Source: Massilia agri (GTDB lineage: Bacteria; Pseudomonadota; Gammaproteobacteria; Burkholderiales; Burkholderiaceae_D). From it: a DNA stretch of 64,000 nucleotides. The notes under the pieces are model-generated. The model was given only the letters and a program-made list of their open reading frames with translations. It was not told the origin of the DNA and did no database searches. The position numbers and the translations under genes are program-made. Position 1 is the stretch's first letter, and each line of letters starts with the position of its first letter. Positions 63,681 through 64,000 of the stretch are shown here, piece by piece. Location: NCBI RefSeq assembly GCF_024753255.1, contig NZ_JANUHA010000005.1, forward strand, positions 248,001 to 312,000, given 5' to 3'.

Positions 63681-64000
63681 AGCGACCCGGCGGAAACCTG
63701 TACAGCATCTACGCGATGATGCTGGCCGTGTTCATGTTCGCCCTGATGGACACGGTGATGAAGCTGCTCTCGCAGCGCTACCCGGCCATCCAGGTGGCGG
63801 CGCTGCGCTCGCTCACCTCGCTCCCCCTGATCATCGTCTACGTGGGAGTGAAGGTCGGCTATGGCGGCATATTCAGGATCCGCTGGCCGTTGCACATCCT
63901 GCGCGCGGTGCTGGGCATCGCGATGCTGAGCTTCTTCGCCTTCGGCATCCGCAAGCTCTCGCTGGCCGAAGCCTATTCGATCTTCTTCATCGCGCCCGCC
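63677..64000 (+). CDS. DMT-family (EamA) permease, 5' part only
   Basis: The gene runs off the window after 108 codons. The N terminus reads MKRPGGNLYSIYAMMLAVFMFALMD and then three more hydrophobic segments, as in drug/metabolite EamA permeases; the APALRSL-like segment reads VAALRSLTSLPLII. The start is probably TTG at 63677, overlapping the GNAT stop; an ATG at 63716 would remove 13 residues but would still leave most of the first span. Substrate unknown. Confidence 0.75.
   Translation, partial: MKRPGGNLYSIYAMMLAVFMFALMDTVMKLLSQRYPAIQVAALRSLTSLPLIIVYVGVKVGYGGIFRIRWPLHILRAVLGIAMLSFFAFGIRKLSLAEAYSIFFIAPA

Noticed and set aside
1-64000. CRISPR arrays, prophage, insertion sequences, tRNA or rRNA genes
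   Set aside because: None seen: no regularly spaced repeats, no integrase or transposase motifs, and no tRNA-like cloverleaf recognised by eye.

Overview
The window reads as a stretch of chromosome from a high-GC betaproteobacterium, most likely Oxalobacteraceae (Massilia/Telluria-like). The basis is inference from gene content: a complete betaproteobacterial division and cell-wall (dcw) cluster followed by a Prx5-type peroxiredoxin, an ftsY-ftsE-ftsX-rpoH block, a PEP-CTERM protein, several cyclic-di-GMP enzymes and GC-rich codon use throughout. No 16S rRNA or tRNA gene is present, so the assignment rests on protein resemblance only. No prophage, insertion sequence or CRISPR array was seen.

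Layout. 1-5.0 kb: the 3' end of a TerD-family gene, a palindromic intergenic element, a PAS/GAF histidine kinase, and a GntR-ABC-permease operon with its own operator. 5.0-10.4 kb (mostly minus strand): a BASS transporter, a secreted protein of unknown function, an ABC-F ATPase preceded by a possible leader peptide, and a CHASE3-GGDEF cyclase. 10.5-16.8 kb: a lipoprotein-ggt-DUF3592 operon, pstS behind a Pho box, a degenerate PhoB-like regulator, and a GNAT/DUF4265/DUF2059 group. 17-24 kb: a GGDEF-EAL protein, mntP under a manganese riboswitch, a lipoprotein, and a divergent XRE regulator and PEP-mutase-like pair. 23.7-28.3 kb: a small His-containing exported protein, a TerC-CBS-CorC protein, htpX, a cupin and two VOC proteins. 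28.4-30.5 kb: a LOV (blue-light) hybrid kinase coupled to a single-domain response regulator. 30.5-36.4 kb: a YghU-type GST, a membrane-anchored protein, rpoH behind a CIRCE element, and ftsX-ftsE-ftsY. 36.6-45 kb: a second copy of the palindromic element, a TPP enzyme, the PEP-CTERM protein, an S41 protease, the RNase P RNA gene, glpK, small membrane proteins and a stand-alone Lon-like AAA+ ATPase.

45.3-62.6 kb is the dcw cluster: mraZ-rsmH-ftsL-ftsI-murE-murF-mraY-murD-ftsW-murG-murC-ddlB-ftsQ-ftsA-ftsZ. It is tightly packed, with many 1-11 bp overlaps, and is closed by a strong terminator after ftsZ. It makes lipid II (murC-F, ddlB, mraY, murG) and assembles the divisome (ftsL, I, W, Q, A, Z). 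ftsEX, about 12 kb upstream, joins the same process by coupling septal wall hydrolysis to division. The window ends with a peroxiredoxin, a GNAT and the start of a DMT permease.

The most useful leads are: the palindromic element whose terminal TAG serves as the stop codon of a neighbouring gene in both copies; the PhoB-like regulator beside pstS with Glu at the phospho-acceptor site and a shortened receiver; the LOV kinase module; CIRCE in front of rpoH, which would place the heat-shock sigma factor under HrcA; and the ABC-F leader peptide.
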